Assembly (NCBI GenBank): GCA_021791675.1
Contig: JAJYWE010000001.1
Span: 1-45,736 of the forward strand
Source of the DNA: Actinomycetes bacterium
GTDB lineage: Bacteria; Actinomycetota; Acidimicrobiia; Acidimicrobiales; JAKAOS01
Direction: 5' to 3'
DNA: 45,736 nucleotides
Positions within the stretch are counted from its first letter, which is position 1, and every line of letters begins with the position of its first letter. Under the pieces are notes generated by a model. It saw only the letters and a list, made by a program, of their open reading frames with translations. It had not been told where the DNA came from and did not search any database. Made by a program: the position numbers and the translations under genes. This document shows positions 26,985-36,019 of this stretch, one piece after another.

Positions 26985-28466
26985 GTGGCAACCGGGGCAC
27001 TTCGCGCGAGGGCGCGCCGCTTCGTGGACGGCCCCGTCGACGACCTGGTCCATCCGACGACCCCGCTCGGCCGGCTCGCACGCACGCACGTGCTCATGGT
27101 CTCGGGCGACACCTTGGTCACGGTCGCGCTGGCCGGCTCGCTCTTCTTCTCGATCTCGCCCGATGCCGCGCGGAGCCAGGTCCTCCTCTACCTCGTCCTC
27201 ACGATGGCACCGTTCATCGTGGTCGCGCCGCTGCTCTCGCCCCTTCTGGACCGAACACGTGCCGCCCGGCGAACGATGGTCATCCTCTCCGCCCTCGTTC
27301 GGGCGGTCCTGTGCCTTCTCATGGCACGAGACCTGCACAGTCTCGTCCTGTTCCCCGAGGCGTTCCTCGTGCTCATCGCCTCGAAGACTTACACCGTGAC
27401 CAAGGCATCCCTCGTGCCGGGCACCGTCGACTGCCACCACCAGCTCGTCGGGGCGAACTCCCATCTCTCGCTGCTCTCGGGGCTCAGCGCGATCGTCGCA
27501 GGCGGCGTCGGTGCGGCGATGCTGTCGATCCCAGGCCTCGGCTCTGCGTGGGTGCTCCGGCTCGACGCGGTCGTGCTCGTGGGCGGTGCGCTCGCGGCGA
27601 GCACGCTCCTCGTCCGCCAGCCCGGGTGGCTGCGCAAGTCCGAACCGGAGGCCCGGCGGACGGATACCGGGGTGCTCGAGTCCCATCCCCACGCGTCCAC
27701 GACGGCCGGGTGGGACCCCGGGACATCCGAGCTCGCCGGTGACACCGCCGCTCGGCCGGGCGTCCGTGCCGGGCGTGGGGCCACCGAAGGGCGAGGGTCA
27801 GGGAGTGCCGGGCACCGGCAGGGGCAGGCGCGGCGGCCGGCTGGCCTGCGGCACGGTGGGCGACATCTCCTCTTCGGCGCCTGGGCACCGCTGACGCTCG
27901 TCGCGGCGACGGCGATGGCGGTGCTGCGCGGCGGCGTCGGATATCTGATCTTCCTCGTCGCGTTCAACCTGCGTGACGCGCACGCGCCCCTCTACATCTA
28001 CGGCGCCGCGCTCGTGGCGAGCGCAGGCGGCAACCTGGTCGCAACACGCGTCGCGCCCCGGCTCCGACGGCACGTGCGGGAGGACACCATCCTCGTCGCG
28101 AGCCTGCTCAGCGTCGTGGTCGCCAGCGTCGCAGTCGCCGCTGCCGGCGGCGGGGACTGGCCGACCATCGGGCTCGCCGCCGTCATGGGCCTGGCGGCCG
28201 GGTGCGGGAAGGTCTCCTTCGACGCGCTCGTCCAGCGCGACGCCCCGGAGCTCCACCAGGGACGCGCCTTCGGGCGCTTCGAGTCTCGCTTCCAGCTCGC
28301 CTGGGTGCTCGGTGCGCTCATCCCCGTCGTGGCAGCAATCTCGCTCCGAGCGGGATCGGAGGTGCTGGCATTCGGGATGGCCGTCGCCGCGGCGTCGTTC
28401 ATGGCCGCCCGGAACGCCCTCGACGCCCAGCGCCGGCCGAGCCCCCCGGTCGGCCCGACCGGCTGA
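26985..28466 (+). CDS. MFS-type transporter
   Basis: About 12 hydrophobic segments with a long charged central loop; GTG start in frame; ends TGA 28464-28466. Confidence 0.78.
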   Translation: MATGALRARARRFVDGPVDDLVHPTTPLGRLARTHVLMVSGDTLVTVALAGSLFFSISPDAARSQVLLYLVLTMAPFIVVAPLLSPLLDRTRAARRTMVILSALVRAVLCLLMARDLHSLVLFPEAFLVLIASKTYTVTKASLVPGTVDCHHQLVGANSHLSLLSGLSAIVAGGVGAAMLSIPGLGSAWVLRLDAVVLVGGALAASTLLVRQPGWLRKSEPEARRTDTGVLESHPHASTTAGWDPGTSELAGDTAARPGVRAGRGATEGRGSGSAGHRQGQARRPAGLRHGGRHLLFGAWAPLTLVAATAMAVLRGGVGYLIFLVAFNLRDAHAPLYIYGAALVASAGGNLVATRVAPRLRRHVREDTILVASLLSVVVASVAVAAAGGGDWPTIGLAAVMGLAAGCGKVSFDALVQRDAPELHQGRAFGRFESRFQLAWVLGALIPVVAAISLRAGSEVLAFGMAVAAASFMAARNALDAQRRPSPPVGPTG

Positions 28467-29739
28467 GCCGCCGGGAGGGCGTCCCCGCCACGGCCGGCCG
28501 GGGGGCATTCCCGCTTGCGGGCTCACCCCCGACGGGCTGCGGGCGAACCGGGCGCCCTGCCGGGGTCGTCGGCGCCCCGCCCGGTCGCACACCAACCGTG
28601 GCCACTTGCCCGGCGGCGCCTCCCGCCGGGTCGCCGGTCCGCTCGATCCGCAACCCGAGGCCGCGCTCGAGGGCGCGAAGCCCTGTCCGCTCCGCCGACG
28701 CGACGAGCGACACGACCACACCGTCGGCGCCGGCTCGGCCGGTCCTGCCGGACCGGTGCACGTAGTCCTTGGCGTCGGTGGCCAGGTCGAAGTGGACCAC
28801 GCACGCAACGTCGTCGACGTGGATGCCTCGTGCCGCGACATCCGTCGCGACGAGGGCGTCTGCGCCACCCGCGCTGAAGGCGCTGAGCGCCCGCTCGCGC
28901 TGCGCCTGGCTGCGGCTCCCGTGTATCGGGACCGCGGCGACGCCCAGCTGGCCGAGCTGGCGCGTCACCCGATCGACGCCGTGGCGGGTCCGGCAGAAGA
29001 CGATGGTCCGTCCGTGGGCTGCGATCAGGCCGGCGGTCAGGCCAACCCGCTGCGGCCGCTCCGCCTCGCAGTACAGGTGGGCGACCTCGCCCTGGTCCGC
29101 CTCGGGCACGACCACCTCGTGGCGGCGTGGGGAACGCTGGTAGCGACGGACGAGGGCGTCGACCTCCCCGTCGAGGGTTGCCGAGTACAGCAGGGTCTGG
29201 CGGGCCGGTGCGGTCGCGTCGACGAGCTTCCGCACGGCAGGCAGGAAGCCCATGTCGGCCATCCGGTCGGCCTCGTCGACCACCACCAGCCCGACCGACG
29301 AGAGATCGAGCGCGCGCCTTTCCACGAGATCGAGTGCCCGACCGGGCGTGGCGACGACGACGTCGACACCCCGTGACAGGCTGGCCTGCTGACCGCCGTA
29401 GCCGACGCCCCCGTAGATCGCGAGCACCCTGCGCGGAGACGACTGCCAGACGAGGGCCAGCTCCCGCTGGACCTGGCTCGCGAGCTCGCGGGTCGGCACG
29501 AGGACCATCGCGCTCGGGCGCCGCGACGCCCCCTGCTCCGCTCGCAGCGCGAGGGCCAGCCCGAACGCGAGCGTCTTCCCGGAGCCGGTCGGGGCCCGAC
29601 CACAGACGTCGTGCCCGGCGAGCGCGTCGGGGAGGGTGGCAGCCTGGATGGGGGTCGGCTCGATGATCCCGCGTTCGGCGAGCGAGGCAACGAGGCGCGC
29701 GGGGACGCCGAGGTCGAGGAAGGTCTGGGTGGTCATCAC
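28399..29739 (-). CDS. DEAD-box RNA helicase
   Basis: FLDLGVPARLVASLAERGIIEPTPIQAATLPDALAGHDVCGRAPTGSGKTLAF, VVVDEADRMADMGF, LYSATL, ATDVAARGIHVDDVACVVHFD, YVHRSGRTGRAG. Confidence 0.96.
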   Translation of the reverse strand: MMTTQTFLDLGVPARLVASLAERGIIEPTPIQAATLPDALAGHDVCGRAPTGSGKTLAFGLALALRAEQGASRRPSAMVLVPTRELASQVQRELALVWQSSPRRVLAIYGGVGYGGQQASLSRGVDVVVATPGRALDLVERRALDLSSVGLVVVDEADRMADMGFLPAVRKLVDATAPARQTLLYSATLDGEVDALVRRYQRSPRRHEVVVPEADQGEVAHLYCEAERPQRVGLTAGLIAAHGRTIVFCRTRHGVDRVTRQLGQLGVAAVPIHGSRSQAQRERALSAFSAGGADALVATDVAARGIHVDDVACVVHFDLATDAKDYVHRSGRTGRAGADGVVVSLVASAERTGLRALERGLGLRIERTGDPAGGAAGQVATVGVRPGGAPTTPAGRPVRPQPVGGEPASGNAPRPAVAGTPSRRLSRSGRPGGSAGAGRRGRSGRP

Positions 29740-29884
29740 TGCTCCAGTCGGACGGGAAGACCGACGCGACGAGCCGTGACGGACTTCTGGGGTGGCGCCG
29801 CGAGCTGCGGCGACGACCTGATGCTAGTCGCAGACCCACCCCACTCCTCCTGGACGGGCCGGCGGCATCCGCGGGCGAACGCGC

Positions 29885-31090
29885 TCAGGCGCTCGGGAGG
29901 GCCCAGGGGTGCTCGTGCTCGCGCCGCCGGCCCGCCCAGCGCAGCAGCCCCCACGCACCCCAGCCGATCGGTACCAGTGCCCAGAAACTGATGATCCGGT
30001 AGAGGAGGACCGCCGCGATGGCGTCCCGCACCGGCATCCCGTAGAGGATCAGCGCGTACGTGAGGCTGCCCTCGACGACACCGAGCCCACCCGGGGTGAT
30101 CGGCAGGCTGGCGCCGATCTGGGCGACCCCGTAGGCGACGAGCACGCCGGGCCAGGGGATCCCGCCACCCACTGCCAGGATCGATGCGGCCAGGCAGCCC
30201 GCGTCCTCGACCCAGTTGAGCCCGCCGAGGCCGAAGGCCGAGAGCCACTCCCGCGGTCGCAAGCGGACCGCCGTCGCCCGCTCCCAGGCGGCGGCTCCCA
30301 AGCGACGAGCCCACGCCCCCCACGCCGCGCGCTCGAGCATCCCGAGCGCGCGGCGTGCCGTGGTCGCCGCCCACCCGGAACGGCTGATCACGACGGCGAG
30401 CACGCCGACGACCACCGGGATCGCCGCCAGCACGAGCCCTGCGAGGCGAAACTCGCTCGCGGGCCCACGCCGGCCGGCCAGCTCCACCCCGAGCACCAGG
30501 AGGACGAACAGCGCGAAGCTCGAGAGCGCACCGGCGACCAGCAGTACCCAGATGGACAACATCCGTGAGGCACCGCGTCGGCGGAGCTGGGCGAACGCAA
30601 ACCCGGCCGACCACGCCGCACCCCCGGGCAGCGAGACGGCGAGCGCGTTGCCAGCGAGGGTGATCTCCACCATCGGCCAGAGCGAGAGCCGCACCCCGCC
30701 GGCGCGAAGGAGCGCCCGCTGGAGACGCGCGAAGACGACCATCGAGGCGACCTCGGCGATGCTTGCCACGACGACCCACTCCCAGCGGAGCTGGACGAGC
30801 AACGCCGCCCCCTCCCCGACCGCCCGCCGCTCGGAGTAGAGGGCGTAGGCGCCGCCGCCGACCAGCGCCAGCTCGAACGCGCGGCGCAGGAGGCGCCACC
30901 AGCGCGGCCCCCTCCGCCGGAACTGGCTCGGCGCGACGGGGGCGGCTCGGTCGTCGTGATCGCCGCGAGCCGGGGCCGAGCGCGGGCTCGACCCGCTGCC
31001 CCCCGTGTCGTCGAGGAGCACCCGTTCGTCGAGGGGCACTCGGTCGTCGAGGAAGACCTCGCTGGGAGCGGACTCGACGACATCCCCCAT
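29885..31090 (-). CDS. Lysylphosphatidylglycerol synthase TM-region (UPF0104/AglD-like) membrane protein
   Basis: Multi-TM with LPGGAAWSAGFAFAQLRRRG, LNWVEDAGCLAASILAVG, LPITPGGLGVVEGSLTYALILYGMPVRDAIAAVLLYRIISFW. Confidence 0.85.
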   Translation of the reverse strand: MGDVVESAPSEVFLDDRVPLDERVLLDDTGGSGSSPRSAPARGDHDDRAAPVAPSQFRRRGPRWWRLLRRAFELALVGGGAYALYSERRAVGEGAALLVQLRWEWVVVASIAEVASMVVFARLQRALLRAGGVRLSLWPMVEITLAGNALAVSLPGGAAWSAGFAFAQLRRRGASRMLSIWVLLVAGALSSFALFVLLVLGVELAGRRGPASEFRLAGLVLAAIPVVVGVLAVVISRSGWAATTARRALGMLERAAWGAWARRLGAAAWERATAVRLRPREWLSAFGLGGLNWVEDAGCLAASILAVGGGIPWPGVLVAYGVAQIGASLPITPGGLGVVEGSLTYALILYGMPVRDAIAAVLLYRIISFWALVPIGWGAWGLLRWAGRRREHEHPWALPSA

Positions 31091-31131
31091 ACCGGAGACG
31101 CTAGCCGTGTCCGTGGGGCGGAACTGGCCGC

Positions 31132-31608
31132 CTAACGGGTGCCCCACGTGTAGGTCTGCTTGGCGAGCCGGAGGTAGACGAAGGTCTCCGTGTCGCGGAC
31201 CCCCGGGATCGCCCGGATCGTCTCGTTCAGGATCACGAGCAGGTGGTCGTCGTCCTCGCAGACCACCTCGGCGAGGACGTCGTAGGCGCCGGCACACATG
31301 ACGACGTAGTCGATCTCGGGCACGGCGACGAGGGCCGCCGCCACGGCGCGCACGTCACCTTCGACTCGAACCGCGATCAGCGCCTGGCGAGTGAATCCCA
31401 GCATGAGGGGATCGGTGACGGCGACGATCTGCATCACCCCGGCTCGCAGGAGGTGCTGGACGCGCTGGCGGACGGCCGCTTCCGAGAGCCCGATCGTGCG
31501 CGCCAGTGCCGAGTAGCTCCGCCGCCCGTCGACCTGGAGCTCCTCGACGATCCGCTTGGAGATGTCGTCCAGCACCACGGGTTCGGCGTTGCCTCGGCGG
31601 CGTCGCAC
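31132..31608 (-). CDS. Lrp/AsnC family transcriptional regulator (start uncertain)
   Basis: LDDISKRIVEELQVDGRRSYSALARTIGLSEAAVRQRVQHLLRAGVMQIVAVTDPLMLGF...CAGAYDVLAEVVCEDDDHLLVILNETIRAIPGVRDTETFVYLRLAKQTYTWG. Confidence 0.9.
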   Translation of the reverse strand: MRRRRGNAEPVVLDDISKRIVEELQVDGRRSYSALARTIGLSEAAVRQRVQHLLRAGVMQIVAVTDPLMLGFTRQALIAVRVEGDVRAVAAALVAVPEIDYVVMCAGAYDVLAEVVCEDDDHLLVILNETIRAIPGVRDTETFVYLRLAKQTYTWGTR

Positions 31609-32162
31609 GTGGTCCCCCGAGCCAGCGCTCCGGTCGGTGTGGCCCGGGGGGGCCGCTCCCGCTGCCGCCGGGAAGGAGGCGCCCGTCTCCGCGCACGGCT
31701 CCTCCCCCTCGTCGACCTCCGCCCCTCCCGAGCGCGCCGCACCGTTCCTTCCTCCGTGGGCACTCTCCCCGCAGGTGCTCTCCCCGTGGATCGTCTGTCC
31801 GTGGACGGCCTCCGCATCCGCGCCGGCTCCGGGGACCGCGGCGCCGCGGGCTCGACCTCCCCGCCGGGTGCTCACGCCATCTCGTCCGGCCTCGCCGTCC
31901 ACATCCCCTCCTCTCCCGGCCACAACCCGCTTCGCGGCGCAGCATGACCCGTAGCAGGCCTCGGCGAGCCGTGCGGTGGCGATCCCATCCGGGATCGCCC
32001 GCCCCTGCACGACCGGTCTCGGGCGCCCTCCTGACCCTACCCCCGTCCCGGCGGAGCCTGACGGAATAGGGCGTGGACGCGCCCACATCCCATGGATTTC
32101 GTCGACGGAGCGCGTCATCTCAACGGGACGCTGGCCGGTTCCCCGGACCCGATGGGGCCGGC

Positions 32163-32969
32163 TCAGGCGAGCACGTCGGACGTCGTGAAGCGTGCCCACG
32201 CCGCGAGCACAGCCACCAGTCCCCAACCGAGCTGGAGCTCGAGGTCGGACACGATGCCGCCCCAGGAGATCGGCACGCGAAACAGGTCCGCGAAGGCGTC
32301 CCAGTGCTCCGTGAACAGGTACGGGTGGAGGAAGCTCAGCTGGGAGATCCCCCCGATGACGAGGCTCGCGATGAAGAAGCCGGCCGTGCCCGCCATCGCG
32401 CCGACGGGCGTCTCGGTCAGCGTCGAGACGAACAGCCCGATCGCGGCAACGCCGAACATGGACACACCGAGGACGACCGCCGCGAGGAGTGCCCGCCCGA
32501 TCCCGTCGACGAGCGAGATCTGGAAACCCGAGATCGTCGTGAGCGACCCCACGGGAAAGAGGATCGAGCCGGCGATCAGCCCCACGACGGCGATGTCGAT
32601 CGCCGCGACCAGGCAGTAAGCCAGGGCCGACACGAGCTTGGCCGCGAGCAGCCGAGTCCGCCCCACGGGGCGGACGAGGAGGTAGCGCAGCGTCCCGAGA
32701 CCTGCCTCGCCTGCGATGGTGTCCCCGCCGACGATCGAGACCGTGAGGGGGAGGAAGAAGCCGCTCGCGACGGTGAGTGCGGCCAGCGAGAGGAAGACCC
32801 CGTTGTTCGTCACCTGGTTGAAGAAGGCCGGCCCGCCCCCGCCCCCGCCGTGCGGGCTCCCGAAGAATCGGAGCGCCAGCCCGGCGAGGATCGGGAGCAG
32901 GGCGAGCACCCCGAGCAACACGAGAGTCCTGCGCCGGCGAAAGAGCAGGACGAGTTCAGCCCGCAACAT
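32163..32969 (-). CDS. ABC-2 type transporter permease
   Basis: Six hydrophobic segments; FFLPLTVSIVGGDTIAGEAGLGTLRYLLVRPVGRTRLLAAKL; overlaps ATPase gene. Confidence 0.88.
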   Translation of the reverse strand: MLRAELVLLFRRRRTLVLLGVLALLPILAGLALRFFGSPHGGGGGGPAFFNQVTNNGVFLSLAALTVASGFFLPLTVSIVGGDTIAGEAGLGTLRYLLVRPVGRTRLLAAKLVSALAYCLVAAIDIAVVGLIAGSILFPVGSLTTISGFQISLVDGIGRALLAAVVLGVSMFGVAAIGLFVSTLTETPVGAMAGTAGFFIASLVIGGISQLSFLHPYLFTEHWDAFADLFRVPISWGGIVSDLELQLGWGLVAVLAAWARFTTSDVLA

Positions 32970-33966
32970 CGAAGCCCTCCCCGGTCAGCGCGACGAACGC
33001 GTCCTCGAGGCTCGGGCGGGAGCTCGCGAGACCACGGAGGCGAACGCCCGCGGTGACCAGCGCGGCCGCCAGCTCCTCGGGTGCGCCGGCGAGCAGCTCC
33101 ACCACGAGGGAGTCCGGGCCGTCGGGCCGAGCCGGTCCGAACCGTGCCATGCCGTCGAGGGTCCGCACCGCGAGGTCGACATCGGGCGTCTCCACCCTGG
33201 CAACCACGCGCTGGCCGGCCCGGAGCTCGTCGAGGGAGCCCGAGGCGACGAGTCGTCCCTGGCTCATGATGCCGGCATGCGTGCAGACCTGTTCCACCTC
33301 GGCGAGGAGGTGGCTCGAGAGGAACACGGTGGTGCCGTCGTCCGCAAGGCGGCGGAGCAACCCGCGGACCTCCCGCATGCCCTGTGGGTCCAACCCGTTC
33401 GTCGGCTCGTCGAGCACCACGAGCCGGCAGGGCCGACTCAGCGCCGCTGCGATCGCGAGCCGCTGGCGCATCCCGAGGGAGTACTTGCGCACGGCCTTCT
33501 CGCCCGCGGCGAGCAGGCCCACGCGACCGAGCGCCGCCTCCACTCGCTGCTCGCGGGTCGCCGCCGCCTCCTTCCGGGTGCTGCCTGCGGGAGGCGGCCC
33601 GACACGGTCGAGGCGGATCAAGTTCTCCCGCCCGGAGAGCCAGGGGTAGAAGGCGGGGCCTTCCACGACGGCACCCACCTCCGCCAGCGCCTCACCCGCA
33701 AGCGCGGGCACCTCCCTGCCGAGGAGGCGAACCTGGCCCGCGGTCGGGAACGCCAACCCGAGCAGCATGCGGATCGTGGTGGTCTTCCCCGAGCCGTTCG
33801 GTCCGAGGAACCCGAACACCGACCCCTCGGGGACGACGAGACCGAGCCCATCCACCACGGTCTGGGAGCCGAAGCGCTTGGTCAGTCCGGACGTCTCGAT
33901 CGCCACGCCGTCCGGCGTCGGCCCGGGCGATCCGGTCTTGGAGGCTTCCCGGGTCGGGACGCTCAA
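32956..33966 (-). CDS. ABC transporter ATP-binding protein
   Basis: LGPNGSGKTTTIRMLLGL, YSLGMRQRLAIAAAL, LVVLDEPTNGLDPQGMREV, SSHLLAEVEQVCTHAGIMSQGRLVASG; TTG start overlaps upstream stop. Confidence 0.95.
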   Translation of the reverse strand: MSVPTREASKTGSPGPTPDGVAIETSGLTKRFGSQTVVDGLGLVVPEGSVFGFLGPNGSGKTTTIRMLLGLAFPTAGQVRLLGREVPALAGEALAEVGAVVEGPAFYPWLSGRENLIRLDRVGPPPAGSTRKEAAATREQRVEAALGRVGLLAAGEKAVRKYSLGMRQRLAIAAALSRPCRLVVLDEPTNGLDPQGMREVRGLLRRLADDGTTVFLSSHLLAEVEQVCTHAGIMSQGRLVASGSLDELRAGQRVVARVETPDVDLAVRTLDGMARFGPARPDGPDSLVVELLAGAPEELAAALVTAGVRLRGLASSRPSLEDAFVALTGEGFDVAG

Positions 33967-35147
33967 GGTGCCAGCTGCGACGCGGCGGCGGCAAGCGCTC
34001 CGGGGGTCACGGCGCCGATGAGCATCCGCCCGTTCGCCAGGACGAGCACGTTCACCAGGCTCGTCGAGACGAGGCGTCCGCCGGCGAGCTTCGGAGAGGA
34101 CCGGAGGAGTGCTCGGAGCATCGGCGAGCGGATCGCTGTCGGTGCCGTCACGACGATCGCGGACCACCCTCGCCCGAGCACCTTCACGCCCCGTGACGTC
34201 TTCCCCGCGACCGAGCCGAACGGCGCGGCGGAGCCGGTGACGGCACCCATCCGGGCAGGAGACGCACCGCGGAGGCTGGCGAGCGAGAGCGACTTCGTCT
34301 TCACCGTCGCTCCCCGGGGTGGGACGAAGTCGAAGTTGCTCGACGACGGCAGGGCGAACGAGACGCTCGAGAAGCCCACGGAGAACGCCGGCGAGGTCTG
34401 GTTCCGCGCGAGCACCTGGACCTCCAACGGGAGACCGTTCGCTGCGTCGACGGCGACCAGGACGTCGGCTACGAGCGAGTCCGCCGCCCGCGGCGCGAGC
34501 GCGAGCTCGTAGGCCGCCTGGCCGGCGACCCACGCGGTCCCGACGACGGAGACCCGCGTCGTCGGCGCCAGGTGGCTGAGGATGGGCACCGCCACCGTCT
34601 GCGGCATCGGCATCCCCGCAGCCATTGCCGCCTGGCCCGTCGCCGACCCCGCGGGACGGGACGTGGCGGGCAGGAGCAGATGCGTCGCCGTCTGCGTTGC
34701 GCTGTTCCAGAGCCACGCAGAAGCCCCGTCGACGACGAGGTCACGCTCGGAGGTTCCCGACGGCGTGGCGACGCGGAGCTGGCCCGGCCGGCCGATCCAG
34801 ATCTGGCGGCTCGTCGGGCCGGTGAGGAACGACGGGATCGACAGTCCCGCGCTCGCTCCGCCCGCGAGCGACGACGACAGGTCGGGCAGCCCCAGGTCGG
34901 CGTTCGTGGTGACCGTGCCGGACAGGTGGCGCACCGGCGAGGTCAGGATCCGCTGGACGAGGCTCGTCGGGCTGACCGTCGGGAGCTTCGGCGGCGTGCG
35001 AGTGCCGGCGAGCGCGGGCCCGATCCCCGCCGCACCGGCCAGTACGAGCCCCGCGACAGGCGCTGCCAGCCAGCGGCTGCGGGAAGGCAGACCCCCCGAC
35101 CGGCTCGAGCCCTCGCTCGTTCTTCCCCGATCCTCGGAAACGCTCAT
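33963..35147 (-). CDS. Secreted/anchored LolA-like (outer-membrane lipoprotein-sorting-like) protein
   Basis: N-terminal TM/signal LAAPVAGLVLAGAAGIGPALAG; SPTSLVQRILTSPVRHLSGTVTTNADLGLP...WIGRPGQLRVATPSGTSERDLVVDGASAWLWNSATQTATHLLL...AYELALAPRAADSLVADVLVAVDAANGLPLEVQVLA. Confidence 0.72.
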   Translation of the reverse strand: MSVSEDRGRTSEGSSRSGGLPSRSRWLAAPVAGLVLAGAAGIGPALAGTRTPPKLPTVSPTSLVQRILTSPVRHLSGTVTTNADLGLPDLSSSLAGGASAGLSIPSFLTGPTSRQIWIGRPGQLRVATPSGTSERDLVVDGASAWLWNSATQTATHLLLPATSRPAGSATGQAAMAAGMPMPQTVAVPILSHLAPTTRVSVVGTAWVAGQAAYELALAPRAADSLVADVLVAVDAANGLPLEVQVLARNQTSPAFSVGFSSVSFALPSSSNFDFVPPRGATVKTKSLSLASLRGASPARMGAVTGSAAPFGSVAGKTSRGVKVLGRGWSAIVVTAPTAIRSPMLRALLRSSPKLAGGRLVSTSLVNVLVLANGRMLIGAVTPGALAAAASQLAP

Positions 35148-35257
35148 GGACGCCCTCCTCGAGACCTCGCTAGCCGCCCTACGGCCGCCTGCCCCCGCCC
35201 GCTGCCCAGGCTCTGGCGGGGTCACCTCCCACTCAAGCGGCCGAAGCTGAACATCTC

Positions 35258-36019
35258 ATGAACGCGCGGGCGACGAGCGACGGCGCCCGAGAAGGCGAAC
35301 CGAGGGCGGACGGCGGCGAGAATGTCGGGGTGCAGGTGCTCGTGGTGGACGACGAACCGGCGGTCCGGGCGGCGGTCTCGCGTGCGCTGTCCCTCGAGCG
35401 CTACACGGTCTCGACCGCTGCCGACGGCGAGCAGGCGCTGGCGCTGCTCGAGCGTGGCCGGTTCGACGCGGTGGTGCTGGACGTCCTCCTCCCCGGCCTC
35501 GACGGGATGGAGGTCTGCCGGCGCCTCCGCGCCCGGGGGGACGAGACGCCGGTGCTCATGCTCACGGCCCGGACCGAGGTCGCCGACCGAGTGTCGGGGC
35601 TGGACGCAGGCGCAGACGACTACCTCGTCAAGCCGTTCGCACTCGAGGAGCTGCTCGCACGGCTCCGTTCGCTGCTCCGGCGCCGACCGGCGGCCGCCGG
35701 ACCCGGACCGTTGCGCTTCGCGGACCTCGTCCTCGACGTGGACGCGTGGAGCGCGAGCCGCAACGGTCGGCCCCTCCGCCTCACCAAGACCGAGCTCGCC
35801 CTGCTCGAGCTCTTCCTCACCCATCCTCGCCAGGTCCTGACCCGCGCCGTCCTCACCGACAACGTCTGGGACTACGACTTCGGCCCGAGCTCCAACTCCC
35901 TCGAGGTCTACGTCTCCTACCTGCGGAAGAAGACCGAGGCGGGTGGCGAGCCCCGCCTGATCCACACCGTCCGAGGGGTCGGCTACGTGCTGCGCGAGCC
36001 CGACGAGGAGGGCCGGTGA
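35258..36019 (+). CDS. OmpR/MprA-type response regulator
   Basis: VLVVDDEPAVRAAVSRAL, VVLDVLLPGLDGMEVCRRL, LMLTARTEVADRVSGLDAGADDYLVKPFALEELLARL, winged-helix C-terminus NSLEVYVSYLRKKTEAGGEPRLIHTVRGVGYVLRE. Confidence 0.96.
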   Translation: MNARATSDGAREGEPRADGGENVGVQVLVVDDEPAVRAAVSRALSLERYTVSTAADGEQALALLERGRFDAVVLDVLLPGLDGMEVCRRLRARGDETPVLMLTARTEVADRVSGLDAGADDYLVKPFALEELLARLRSLLRRRPAAAGPGPLRFADLVLDVDAWSASRNGRPLRLTKTELALLELFLTHPRQVLTRAVLTDNVWDYDFGPSSNSLEVYVSYLRKKTEAGGEPRLIHTVRGVGYVLREPDEEGR

